64,000 nt of DNA from Dendrophyllia cribrosa (lineage: Eukaryota > Cnidaria > Anthozoa > Scleractinia > Dendrophylliidae): NCBI GenBank assembly GCA_024195265.1, contig JAJLRJ010000008.1, positions 8,088,988-8,152,987 on the forward strand, given 5' to 3'. Positions 41,570 through 51,570 of this stretch are shown in pieces; position 1 is the stretch's first letter, and every line of letters starts with the position of its first letter. The position numbers and the translations under genes were made by a program. The notes under the pieces were generated by a model. It saw only the letters and a program-made list of their open reading frames with translations, was not told the origin of the DNA and did not search any database.

Positions 41570-43180
41570 TTATAAAAAGGAAACCTTACTAAGCTTATTT
41601 ATAAAATCTGTAACGTTTGCAGCCTGTGTAATTTCTACCGGTAGCTTGTTCCATATTTTAGTCACAGTATAAGTAAAAGAGTTCTTCATCCATCTAAGGT
41701 TAAAATTAGGCGGACTGAGTGTGGTTCCTATGCCTCTTAAATCATAACAAGAATCTCTAAATTTAAAAACGTTACGAATATACAGGGGGCCATAGCTATA
41801 CAGACATTTGAATAATAAAGTTAGGGATTGGCATTGTCTTCTATGTTCACTGGCAAGGGACTTCATATTTACAATAGTAAGGAATTGTTCATAAAGAACA
41901 GACTTCACGTGCCCCAGCCCAGGGCGTGCGTTTCTCGAAAGTCCCGAAAACTTTTCGGACCCGAAAAGCTGTGTTATGTGCAGAATGTTTACCAATAAAG
42001 ATTCGGTTTTTGTTGATTTTGAAAGCGAAGCAATAAAATCTTACGTTTACTACACAAGTTGAGCTGGTTTGCGGGCTAAAAGCTTCAACGCCATTCATTA
42101 GAAACTAAATTTAAAAAATAGCTTTCGGGCCTGAAATATTCTCGGGAGTTTTGAGAAACGCACGCCAGGATTGACCTTAAGATGTAATAGCTAGCATCAT
42201 CTAATCGATTGTTCTGCACTTTACCCATACCCAACAGAAGTGGGCTACAGTATTCCAGGTGAGGTAAAATAGAGGCCTGATACAGTTTTAACATAACATC
42301 GATAGGAACAAATCTTCTAATACGTCTAAGGGCAGACGTAATGTGCTCTTTATATGTCAACTTTCTATTTAAAGTGACGCCTAGAATCGTGTCTCAAGTG
42401 TCTCAATATCTGAGCCATTTAGAACCAGAGAATAGTCATAGTTGCACTGACCAACAGCTGGACGCCTGTGTCTTCCCATTAGTAATAAATAATTTGTTCT
42501 TATAAAACCAGTTGGACAGTATATTCAAGTCACTATTAATGACAAACTCCAGTGCTGTAGGCGAGACATCTGATGCGTATACTGTGGTGTCGTCGGCATA
42601 TTATTTAAGTGAGGCGTTCAAGACAGCGTAGTTCAAGTCATTAATGAATATATTGAACAACAGCGGGCCTAGGAGAGATCCCCGAGGAACGCCTGTCTTG
42701 ACATCACTATAGTTGGAATACACCCCTTGCACTTTCACACGTTGCTTACGGCCAAACAGGTATGAGGACATCAACTTCAGCGCTGAAGCAGAGAATTCAT
42801 AGGCTTTTAAACTTTGCTTGCAAAAGATTATGATTAATGGAGTTGTTATCCAGAGAGAGAGAGAGTTGTTATCTCTGTTATCAAGACTCCTCCTCCAGTC
42901 TTCAGTCATCTTCAGGAGCACGATGCAGCACGAATGATTCCGTAAAATACCCGAAAGGTTGAAGGAAAGATAACGTGCACAATAGAACGCTGCATACATT
43001 TGATCAAACGTCACCTTCTCATACGCCCTCGACAAAGCCATTAATATCGAAACAGGGCGATAGTTTACTTGACATGGGTCCTCCGCCTTTTTGAAAACGG
43101 GTGTTAGATCAGATTGCCACCACCAACGGCCAGATTCCGTTATCAATGAGGTAGTTGATTAGCTTTGCGATTTCATTCCC
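41570..43180 (-). pseudogene. Broken LINE (CR1/L2/jockey-type) reverse transcriptase
   Basis: Minus-strand pieces read, in order, NYRPVSIL, then SDVKTGVPRGSLLGPLLFNI and FINDLNYAV (RT domains 4-5), an in-frame stop directly before YADDTTVYASD (catalytic box), then HITSALRRIRRFVPIDVMLK and LYQASILPHLEYCSPL, and a C-terminal WNKLPVEI block near 41640. Frames change at least three times. A 244-bp MITE interrupts it at 41923-42166. The endonuclease part is absent. An inactive 5'-truncated copy. Confidence 0.85.
41923..42166. mobile_element. 244-bp MITE inside the LINE pseudogene
   Basis: GGCGTGCGTTTCTCGAAAGT at the left pairs with the inverted right end (GGCGTGCGTTTCTCAAAACT on the minus strand), three mismatches in 20. 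It splits the LINE frame and therefore postdates the LINE insertion. Confidence 0.8.
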
Positions 43181-43747
43181 CAAAACAGGAACAGACAGAC
43201 AATTTTCGTCAATAAAGCTTAGAAAACAACACGAGTAAAGTCATTAAAAATAAGCCAACATAAACGCTTGCTTTTTAAAAGGTAAGGGAAACTTTTGACA
43301 TCCTCTTTCATAACAAATGACTGATGTTGAATACCAAACGAATATGTACACGTACGAGTATAATACTGGAAACTATTATAATTATGAAAAATTTTAATAA
43401 ACAATAGCGATATAATTAACAATAGCGGTTATAATAGCAAAAAGTTTTAACAAGAATAAAAATATTAGATCACGGAATAATGTATATCTAATAAGGACAC
43501 CCGGACACTTCACTTGGTCCCGAAGATGCAAAAATTCATACAATTCCTACTTCTAATCAAAGGCTCCTAAGAGTCAACCCGTGAATAAGAAATGCTAACA
43601 CGCAGCGCAATACTTCGGTAAGCTTAATATGTTTTCACACTGACACGGTTCGATATATTTTTTTAAAAAATTAGCCGTAAGGATTTTTGACGAACGCAAA
43701 AAAAAAGGAAATCGCTTTCATAATGTCCAGTTCGAGAAAAAAAAAAA

Positions 43748-43821
43748 GAGTGCCGGGCGTGAATTGAATACGGGCCTCCCGAGTGGAAATCCGGTGCGCT
43801 AGCCCACGACACCATCGAGGA
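43748..43821 (-). pseudogene. tRNA-like pseudogene (or SINE head)
   Basis: On the minus strand TCCTCGATGGTGTCGTGG opens a cloverleaf-like 74-nt sequence. An anticodon arm CCGGA-TTTCCAC-TCGGG is visible (anticodon TCC, Gly, if read as a tRNA, with one stem mismatch). The variable loop is followed by a degraded T arm (GTATTCAATTCAC) and then an uninterrupted T run that would terminate Pol III. The acceptor and T stems do not pair well, so it is not a working tRNA. Confidence 0.45.
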
Positions 43822-44050
43822 ACACATGCTCAATTAAGCATCAAAACGCGTGTCTCGATTGGAAAACCCTTTTAGATCGATTTTATGTTGCACTTAAGAC
43901 TCCAAATGCGAAACATCTTTAAGCTTATTGTTGTTTATATTCGTTTACAACAAATTAGTTATTGTTATCGCTGGATTCACGCTCTTCTTGTTACGAAACG
44001 CATTCGTAACAAAGCATTACGTCACTAAGTTTACAGCTGATGGAAGGAGT

Positions 44051-44104
44051 TAGAGAGTGAGTGAGCGAGTGAGTGAGCGAGTGAGTGAGCGAGTGAGTGA
44101 GTGA
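44051..44104 (+). repeat. GAGT-rich minisatellite
   Basis: Repeated GAGTGAGTGAGC (12 bp), about 4.5 units with decay at the end. Confidence 0.85.
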
Positions 44105-44308
44105 ATTAGCCACCGTTACCGATAACCCGTTCATTACGCTTGTAAGTATTCACGGGTTAAAAATGCGACTGTAATCTATTGGTAGGTTATATCTGTCATA
44201 TAATATAGTAAGATTATCTATTAATTTAGTGATGTTAAGTTTAGCTACCCCACCCTTCTCTGTGATGAGAAACGAAACAAAGATGAAAAAGATGGTTGTA
44301 TACATGCA

Positions 44309-44725
44309 ATGCGAAACTCAAATCTCTCGAGGGCCCTTCATTTGCTAAAGAAAAGGCTTCTATTTTTCTTCAAAACAGTGTCTTCTCAGCCAAACTTAAC
44401 CTGCAAATCCGATAGCAATGGCCAACAAGTCCCCATGGAATCTTTACACATCGATGACCGCGAGGATTTTAAGGATGAGTCCCTCTATACATTCTGTGGC
44501 TCATGCAAGAATCACGTGATGACTACAGTGACGTACAGAGTTGGTAAGATGACGATTGTGTTTGCGGCGGCGCTATGCTTGTTTGGATGCTTCGTGGGCT
44601 GCTGCCTTTTGCCATTTCTATGGAAACGGTTTCAAGTGATGGAGCATGTGTGTCCGAACTGCCAGTTAAAGTTGGGAAAGTATCGACGGCCGACCAAAAA
44701 CATCTGCTGTAAGGTAATAGCTTAA
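44309..44725 (+). CDS. LITAF-domain (SIMPLE-like) membrane zinc protein
   Basis: The open frame gives 138 residues. From about residue 57 it has the full LITAF domain: YTFCGSCKNHV (first CxxC), a hydrophobic stretch IVFAAALCLFGCFVGCCLLP that dips into the membrane, then HVCPNCQLKLGKY (second CxxC), after which the chain ends. LITAF proteins sit on the cytosolic face of late endosomes and lysosomes, the two CxxC pairs joining to bind zinc; vertebrate members aid endosomal sorting. The true exon probably starts at 44379 (acceptor TTCAAAACAG) and ends at the donor AAG|GTAATA (44713). It could splice to 47411, where TTGTTTCAG|AAGTAG adds Lys and a stop. A first exon at 39018 fits in phase. The N-terminal part of the open frame upstream of 44379 is therefore doubtful. 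Which LITAF paralogue this is cannot be told. Confidence 0.82.
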   Translation: MRNSNLSRALHLLKKRLLFFFKTVSSQPNLTCKSDSNGQQVPMESLHIDDREDFKDESLYTFCGSCKNHVMTTVTYRVGKMTIVFAAALCLFGCFVGCCLLPFLWKRFQVMEHVCPNCQLKLGKYRRPTKNICCKVIA

Positions 44726-44792
44726 AATGACTGAGATGTTTGCTTACAGTTTTTATAAAAGTGCGTCAGTGTGGATGATTAATTGAGACAAT

Positions 44793-45078
44793 TAGAGCAG
44801 TTTTCAATTGAGTATCGAAAGTAATTACATAATTGTTTTGGTTTTGCATTGCTACGCTTTGTGATTGGCTAAAAAATCTCGCGCCACTTTCTCAACCAAT
44901 CAGAAATACAATCAAAACCAATCGTGACCTGCTCGCACGCGTTTTTCCGCGCTTGGCGCCGCCGACATGAAATTGCTTAGAGCTCTGATTGGTTCTCTGG
45001 ATTGTTTACGACTGCTGTGATTGGTCAGAGTATTTACTTTGGTTTTGGTTTTACGACACTCAATTGAAAACTGCTCTA
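44793..45078. mobile_element. CCAAT-rich MITE family, copy 6, inverted
   Basis: Full length, with ends TAGAGCAGTTTTCAATTGAG and CTCAATTGAAAACTGCTCTA (perfect 20-bp inverted repeat). The core is in reverse orientation (GCTTGGCGCCGCCGACATG). It lies about 70 bp after the LITAF-like open frame, within its presumed last intron or its 3' flank. Confidence 0.85.
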
Positions 45079-45097
45079 AAATGAAAGTTATTATGCT

Positions 45098-45440
45098 TGA
45101 TTTATTGACTGAGTAGGAGGGTTGGATGAGAAAATATCTGGCTCGAGGTCATGGCGTACGGAACGAGCGCAGCGAGGTCCGTGGACCAAGAGCCAAATAT
45201 TTTCTCATCCGGTCCGACCTAACTTAGTCAATAAGTATTTTCTCGTATGATCAATCTGCAGACAAAAGTGTTTCCAATTTTAACGCGCGAGGCCTTACGC
45301 TGTTGTAGAAAGGCCATACGGATTTTTCCGGCCCCGCCCGCTCAAATGCGTACAGCTAGCCCTCATACGAGCCTTTCATCGATCAATGGTTCAAGTTTGC
45401 AAAGAAAAGGTTCGCAGGGCAGTACGGATCATATGATAAT
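45098..45440 (-). mobile_element. MITE family with TATTGACTAAGT palindrome, copy B
   Basis: A reverse-orientation relative of 32283-32612. It has the palindromic part (GAGAAAATATCTGGCTCGAG to AGCCAAATATTTTCTC), then AGTCAATAAGTATTTTCTCG, then the shared arm with GGCCATACGGATTTTTCCGG. Non-coding. Confidence 0.65.
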
Positions 45441-45737
45441 TAGCAATATTTACCCAAGGTGCTGCAGTTTTTATGCTTTACACAACGATTCTAATTATCG
45501 AGTCTGTGAATGGAACTGAAAAGTTCAACCAAATTAAAGTTATTGAGTACTGTACATGTCGTGACTTTCTTTGTGTGAAGTTTCTTTGTTGTTTTTCCAT
45601 TTTTTTCTCTTAATTTGTAAATTCGCGTTCTTTATTTTCTTATAAGGGTGAACTTTAATTTTAACTTTTTAACTTGTGTATATGTTGCCAGTTTTATATC
45701 AATTTTATCTTTTTAAACGTTAATTTGTACTAATATC

Positions 45738-45984
45738 AAGAGAGGATAAAGCGTAAGAGAGGCCATCACCCTATACATGGCCTATTCCATAGGTAATCTG
45801 TCTCAGGTTATTTTTAGAAGCGTGGGTTATCCACGCGGAAACATTCGCGCCATGTGATTGGCTGTTATCTAACCCCTTGGGATCTCTACAGCCTTGGTGC
45901 CGGTCTAAAAATAACTTGAGACAGATTATCTATGGAATAGGGCATGTATGGCTGATGGCCTCTCTTACCCTTTATCCTCTCTTG
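45738..45984. mobile_element. 247-bp MITE with CAAGAGAGGATAAAG ends
   Basis: CAAGAGAGGATAAAGCGTAA at the left pairs with the right end (TTACCCTTTATCCTCTCTTG) with one mismatch. The inner GAGAGGCCATCA and CATGGCCTATTCCATAG segments are also mirrored, as is TAATCTGTCTCA. Confidence 0.8.
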
Positions 45985-46543
45985 TAGTATACAGTTGAGT
46001 ACGTCTCCGTCAGTGACCACCCAAAATACAAAGCCAAGGTGGCCGCTCACGGGAGGTGATCGCTTTCGAAAGGTCGGACTACACAGGGTCTTAACTTTGA
46101 ATCGTATGAACCTACATTAATTTCAATGTACAAAGCACGTATTAGCGCAAAATATTATATCATATCGAAGTTTTAATACAAGTGACAAAAGTTTCGTTTT
46201 ATTAGAGTTGTATTTTGACGCATCATTCAATTTGCGCCATCTGTTGTGACATCGAAATATGGCCGAGTGGTCGCTTACCAAAGGTTAAAAACAATACAAT
46301 TCAAATCACTAGCGTTCAAAGTGGTCGCGATTGCTAACGAGAGGTTTCAATTAAATGATTTTACTGGAAATAATCGGGTATTTTGGAAAAGTGATCGCTT
46401 AGAAGAGGTGCACGTGGTCTCGCACGTTGTTTCAACTGTATATCTAATTCTGAGTTTTTTGTAAAGCGCCATTATTATGCAAAAAAATACAGAAATTAGG
46501 CGTAAACGTATCCAACATTGTAGTAATTTAAAATTGTTATATA

Positions 46544-47258
46544 TAGAGAAAGTTTTCACTTGAGTGTCGTAAAATCAAAACCAAATATACTTTTTACAAT
46601 AACTGAAGTTATTCTCGCATGCTGATTAGTCAATTTTTAACATCAATAAGAGTACAGACACATAAAATGTTAATTTATGCAAGATGTCATCCTGTCAATT
46701 TTTTAGCCAATGAAATTGTTCTATTGTCATCAGTTAGCCAATGAGAAAGCGAGAAAAATTATTAACAATGATTGCGCAATTTGAATAAAACTCAGCAATT
46801 TGTCATGTTTACCTTGCGTTCACTCTTCATTTCATCCAGTTTTTTTACGATTTTGGCGTTTTTGTTATTGTAAAAAACAAATTGACGTCAGTTTTTTATG
46901 CGTCTGTCCTCTTATTGATGATAAAATTCGTCATGACATTGTCAAAGTTTGCTGTGGTCCACGAGCCGCAGGCGAGTGGATCCACAGCACTTTGACAGAG
47001 GACAGAGGACAGACGCATAAAAAACTGACGTCAATTTGTTAAGTGGCCATGCAATCACAATCAGAATTCGAAGCAAATACATGTAGCCGGCGCCAAGCGC
47101 GGGAAAACGCGTGCGAGAAAGTCACGATTTGTTTTAGTTTTACTTCTGATTGGTCGATATAGTGGCGCGAGACTTTTTTTAGCTAATCACAGAACGTAGT
47201 AATGCAAAACCAAAGCATTCGCGAGATTCCTTTTCGATACTCGATTGAAAACCACTCT
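46544..47258. mobile_element. CCAAT-rich MITE family, copy 7, with a large internal insertion
   Basis: The ends TAGAGAAAGTTTTCACTTGAG and CTCGATTGAAAACCACTCTA and the core GTAGCCGGCGCCAAGCGCGG identify the family. The copy is about 715 bp instead of about 286. The excess, roughly 46600-47040, ends in the palindrome at 46877-47040. Confidence 0.7.
46877..47040. mobile_element. Palindromic insertion nested in MITE copy 7
   Basis: AACAAATTGACGTCAGTTTT plus TTATGCGTCTGTCCTC at 46877-46912 is the exact inverted copy of 47005-47040. The inner CAAAGT/ACTTTG and GCTGTGG/CCACAGC pair as well. TGACGTCA occurs in both arms. Confidence 0.75.
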
Positions 47259-47410
47259 AAACACTAATAAAACTAATGTCATTGAAAGTGATTATATATG
47301 ATATTTTATATAAAAAAAAGAGTTTATATATCTGCATAAAGTTAGTTTGAAAAGGTATTCTATATTATTGTTATTATTAACTGTTTCTTTCATTTTTCTT
47401 CTTGTTTCAG

Positions 47411-47416
47411 AAGTAG
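47411..47416 (+). other. Candidate last exon start of the LITAF-like gene (acceptor plus stop)
   Basis: A strong polypyrimidine tract (TTTCTTTCATTTTTCTTC then TTGTTTCAG) ends at 47410. Spliced to the donor at 44713 it gives Lys-stop, ending the protein one residue after the CCK of the LITAF domain; the rest would be 3' untranslated. Support is from splice signals and phase only. Confidence 0.4.
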
Positions 47417-47799
47417 CTCACCAACAAGGGAGCGTAGGATAGCAAAGTCTTTTCTAGGCTCTCAGATGGTAGAGCGAATTTTCAATTTTTTTTCCTCGTA
47501 GTTCCCGTTTTCCGTTTAAATGCGAAGAGGGCTATTTTCGTGTTCGTAACAACGTGAGTTAAACTAACTTGAAAAATGTAAATTTACACACAAATAGAAA
47601 TAAAATAAGTGAATTGATTGTAAAATTATATTTACAGAAAGGCTGCGTATATTCTTTCACGAGAGAAGTCAATAGAGTTAAAATACTCGCCGTATTACAC
47701 AACTTTCCGCTAAATATATACACTTTATTCGGCGTTTTGGCAGATAACACGCGCTGATGGTAGCCGGTAATTGTCCGAGCGCCGCAGGGGCGAGAAAAA

Positions 47800-47939
47800 A
47801 TGGGTAGTTTCTTGGTGTTGCGGATGGTGTGATCACCAAATGACGTAAAACAAAAGATTTAAAAGACACCGAACAATACCTACACCACAACACAAAAGCT
47901 AACCAACAATGGCTTCCGCAACACCAAGAAACACCCAAA
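47800..47939. mobile_element. 140-bp MITE with TGGGT-TTTCTTGGTGTTGC ends, copy 1
   Basis: TTTCTTGGTGTTGCGGA near the left and TCCGCAACACCAAGAAA at the right are inverted. A second, interrupted copy lies at 49888-50300. Confidence 0.75.
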
Positions 47940-48076
47940 AATGGGAGCAGTGTGCAAAGTATCCGTGCATATTATCACCAAGCCACCAAATACGTGTTTT
48001 ATTATTCCACTGCATATTATTTTTTCAGCTAAGAGATACCCTGGGGACGAGGCTGAGCCAATTTTGGAAAATTTAA

Positions 48077-48406
48077 GGTGGCTCTGGACCCTTTTGCAAG
48101 AATTATTTTCAACTTTGCGAAACGTTGTATCTTAGCCGCTAATTACAATTCAATTATAAAAAAGGGTCACCTAGCTGTTTTTTTTTTTTTCAGCTATAAG
48201 AACTTAAAGCTAAACTTAAGGGCGTCTTTAACAGGTTATATTGTTACTATGGTAAACTGTTACGCCATTAAATGACCATAACTTACTCACCCATGACTGG
48301 GCATTTGTTTGATATCATTATTGTAGCATCAACTGAATAAAGAGTTGTAGTATTGATCTAACGAAGTGTAAGTATTGGGAATTACTAGAAACTGTTGTGA
48401 GCCACC
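48077..48406. mobile_element. 330-bp element with GGTGGCTC ends at TTAA
   Basis: TTAAGGTGGCTCTGG at the left and GAGCCACCTAAA at the right are short inverted repeats beginning at TTAA (48073) and TAAA (48407). It is related in ends and target to the element at 50640-51433. Confidence 0.55.
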
Positions 48407-48635
48407 TAAAGAAGGAAAAAAACCGACTGTCTTGAAGGCTATAAAGAAAACAAAATACAACACATTGTACTTCATCCTGCTTCATTTGTTTTTATTTAAG
48501 CAATCGTTGAAGACTTGAAAGAGAGAAAAGAAAACCTCGTTACTACTTCTAATATATTATCACTTCATATTTACATCCTCTCTGTTGAATAATAAATACG
48601 TTTTAAATTAAAAACCCACTTCGACTACTCAGTTT

Positions 48636-48919
48636 TCGTATAAATCTACTAGCGTTCTATCACGAATGGGGGCTGTCCACTTATTGGCTACGCTACTCAC
48701 TGTCTATTCTGTTTTAGAAAGTGAGTAGAGTGAGTAGCCTAATGGCGGCCGCTTCCTCGCGTTTTCGAAATGTCTGTGAAGAGTATTTGTTGTTAAGTTT
48801 TGAACGTCTAGTAAATTTATACTAAAACAATTAGATTATTCGCTCTTGATTTCTATCGCGTGATAGTTGATTCAAGCTTCGCCCTCGTCAACTATCGCGC
48901 GATAGAAATCTCGAGCTTA
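48636..48919. mobile_element. MITE with GTATAAATCTACTAG ends plus adjoining stem, copy A
   Basis: GTATAAATCTACTAGCGTTC near 48638 pairs with GAACGTCTAGTAAATTTATAC near 48805. A second inverted pair follows at 48842-48915, CTTGATTTCTATCGCG against CGCGATAGAAATCTCGAG. The copy at 50004-50265 has the same two-part layout. Confidence 0.65.
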
Positions 48920-49040
48920 TAAAGTGGATTTCAAAATAAATATACTCCAAAAAAATACAAAACTGACAAACAGTTCTTGTTCTCACCGATAACAGCAACA
49001 CCGCTGGCATCGCGGTCGACTTTACAGTATCAAACTGTAA

Positions 49041-49419
49041 AGGCTAATTTACAAGTACCGATTTACCGGCCACGATCAATCGGGAAGCGCATCGGCGTGT
49101 GCGAATAGAGATCTGATGCGCCCGCGACTCCAATCAAACAAGTCGGCCCGATTCGGCAAAATCTCACAGCCGCACAGATTTTCGCGCGTCAGGCCCCGTC
49201 AGGCCCGATTTGTGAATGAAAAAGTTACCTGACATGCCAACACCCGCCACCGTACATTCATGGCAAAAAGTCGGACGTGGAAAACAAAACTAATCGTAAA
49301 AAAAAACCCATCGCGGAAAAATATATTTCTCTCTCTATACGACAAGTGTGATCCAAACTACCACGCACTCCCGATTCATTGTGGCCGACAAAACTGACTT
49401 TAACGTGTAAATTAGCTCT
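49041..49419. mobile_element. MITE with AAGGCTAATTTACA ends
   Basis: AAGGCTAATTTACAAGTA at the left and GTGTAAATTAGCT at the right are imperfect inverted repeats, and CGGCCACGATCAATCGGGA is mirrored by TCCCGATTCATTGTGGCCG. Non-coding. Confidence 0.6.
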
Positions 49420-49594
49420 AAGAAGGCCAGTACCAAATGTAGCCCTATTAAGTTATTAACTGCATGTTTTGCAAACTACAAAACTAAAATAAGCTACACT
49501 TAATTGGTAACGGGACCAAGGCGTCAATACCTATAAAAAAATCTAAAGTGCTTTACGCTTAATCCAGAAGTGGCAATGTGGCAAGACTCACAGG

Positions 49595-49830
49595 GCCGGT
49601 TATTTAAACGAAGTCTAATTTAGACCGCGGTTTAAGACAATAAAGGAACTCCACATCTTTTTATAAGTGGATCATTTTGAGTAGGTAAATGTTTTTCTAG
49701 TCTGTGCTATATATGCCTTCTGAACACTCTTTACATGAAATAACGTTTAAATATTGGAGTTGGCAAGATTGAAATTGGTTTAGACCGTGGTTTTGTTAAA
49801 TCCCCTCTAAACTTCGTTTAAATAACCGGC
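49595..49830. mobile_element. 236-bp MITE with GCCGGTTATTTAAACGAAG ends
   Basis: The terminal repeats match over 19 bp (right end CTTCGTTTAAATAACCGGC). The subterminal TTTAGACCGCGGTTT and TTTAGACCGTGGTTT are direct-like repeats. Confidence 0.8.
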
Positions 49831-49887
49831 TCACAGTCTTCGAATTGAATTTTTTACATATTTACACCTTAAACCTTCTGAAGTATA

Positions 49888-50300
49888 AAGTTTGGGCAGT
49901 TTGATGATGCGGAAGTTGCGATCACCATGCAAATGACGTAAAACAAAAGAATCAAAAGGCAGTAAACAATACCCACACCACAACACAATAGCTAACAAAC
50001 ATTAGTATAAATCTACTAGCGTTCTATCACGAATGCTGTTCTGTTATTGGCTACGCTACTCACTATCTATTCTGTTGTAAAAAGTAAATAGAGTGAGTAA
50101 CCTAATGCCGCCCTTTTCTTCGCGTTTTCGAAGTGTCTGTGAAGAGTATTTGTTGTTAAGTTTTGAACGTCTAGTAGATTTATACTAAAACAATTAGATT
50201 ATTTGCTCTTGATTTCTGTCGCGTGATAGAAATCAAGAGCGAATAATCTAATTGTTAAATAGTTCCTGCAACACCAAGAAAAACCCAAAGTTTGGGATGA
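49888..50300. mobile_element. Second copy of the 47800 MITE, split by another MITE
   Basis: AAATGACGTAAAACAAAAGA, CCACACCACAACACAA and TAGCTAACAAACA match 47800-47939 up to about 50003. The match resumes at about 50266 with CCTGCAACACCAAGAAAAAC. The interruption is the complete element 50004-50265. Confidence 0.7.
50004..50265. mobile_element. MITE with GTATAAATCTACTAG ends, copy B, nested
   Basis: The terminal repeats TTAGTATAAATCTACTAGCG and its inverse near 50180 are followed by a near-perfect palindrome CAATTAGATTATTTGCTCTTGA to its complement (about 50190-50256). About 80-85 percent like copy A by eye. Confidence 0.7.
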
Positions 50301-50491
50301 CAGCATAATCCCCCTTAAACCTCGTCAAAGCAGTCATTTTCTTGTCAAGATCTTAGAAGGACACCTTCCTAATCGCGACCTGCTCCCAGAATATCTGCTT
50401 GACTCCATGCCTTGTACCCAGGCCTTCCCTCCCTCGATTTCTGTTCTGGCGCGAATTCGTGACGTCACCGACACCCTTCTGACACGCACGT

Positions 50492-51570
50492 AAGGCGCCT
50501 TCACACGAGTTCACTTAAGTTGGCAATCTTGTGTTTTCACGCGGCAAGCTTCCACACACCCCAACCTCTCTCTCGCTGTTCATTTTTCTCGAGGAAGGAA
50601 GAGGTTGTACACACTGAAGCATGAAGTTTGCCAACTTAAGGTGGCTGAACACAGTTTGCGCGCGCTCTTCAATTTCAGCTGCTTACGTGAGTCAGCGCGC
50701 GCAGAGTTTTGAGAAAAACAAACGTGGCGCCTGTTCAGCGATCATTTTATTTTGCTCAGCGTAGATCGCGAAAGTGTTGTTTTTCGTCTTAAAATCAAAC
50801 AATTTGTTGTTCGTAAAAATGTTTGTTGAAACAATAGATAATATATAGAACCATTGAAGAAATACACTGCCTTTTTGGTCGTTTTTGTCTTTGAATCGAG
50901 AACCCAGTCAAATGCAACGCATGCGCAGTTGACCAAAAAATTGTGACTGGATGTTTTAGCGACTTTCCTCGGAAACGTGCTGATTTCTACGAAACTACTC
51001 ATTAGAATTTCACGAAATTTGGCACAATAATAGTTCCGAATATGCCGAACTCACCTGCCATCAAAAATTTGAAATCTAACAGAGGAGATTTTTGCAAAAC
51101 GCAAACATATTAAACCACAAATTATGGAAGATCCCTCTGTCAAAATTCAGGAGACCAGTGTTAACATGCGAATATTTTTACAAGTTTACTGGAGACAAAT
51201 GATGGACAAAATCTAATGACTAGATTTTCTGAAAATAAAAGAAACCAAGTATTGCAGGCTGATTTTCAATCCACCGTGTTGCCATGGCAACACCCTAAAA
51301 GCTCAACAAAAATATCAAAATATATAGCTTGTTGCTTAATCGTATGCCTCGCCAATTTTGGGCGCCCAGACGTTAGTGGTTTTAAAATGACAATGAATGA
51401 CGCATAAGTACAGTGAAACTGTGTTCAGCCACCTTAAACAAGCTGGTAAAAAGCAGTCAAGAACAGAAACAAGTTATATTTGTCGACAACGGTTTGCCAA
51501 CTGTTGATGCACACGTTCACATGCATAAACTCGAGTTTGTCAACTTGAATTTGTCGTGTGAATGCCCCTT
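50492..51570. mobile_element. Outer element with AAGGCGCCTTCACACGA ends
   Basis: AAGGCGCCTTCACACGAGTT then CACTTAAGTTGGCAA is mirrored at the right end, TTTGTCAACTTGAATTTGTC then GTGTGAATGCCCCTT. Removing the inner element 50640-51433 leaves about 285 bp, a normal MITE size. Confidence 0.65.
50640..51433. mobile_element. 794-bp element with perfect 18-bp ends and TTAA duplication
   Basis: GGTGGCTGAACACAGTTT and its exact inverse bound the unit, with TTAA on both sides (50636-50639 and 51434-51437). TTAA targeting is the hallmark of piggyBac-type elements. No transposase frame is present. Nested in 50492-51570. Confidence 0.85.

Noticed and set aside
43748..43821. A functional tRNA-Gly gene
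   Set aside because: The acceptor and T stems do not pair and the B box is degraded. Kept only as a tRNA-like pseudogene.
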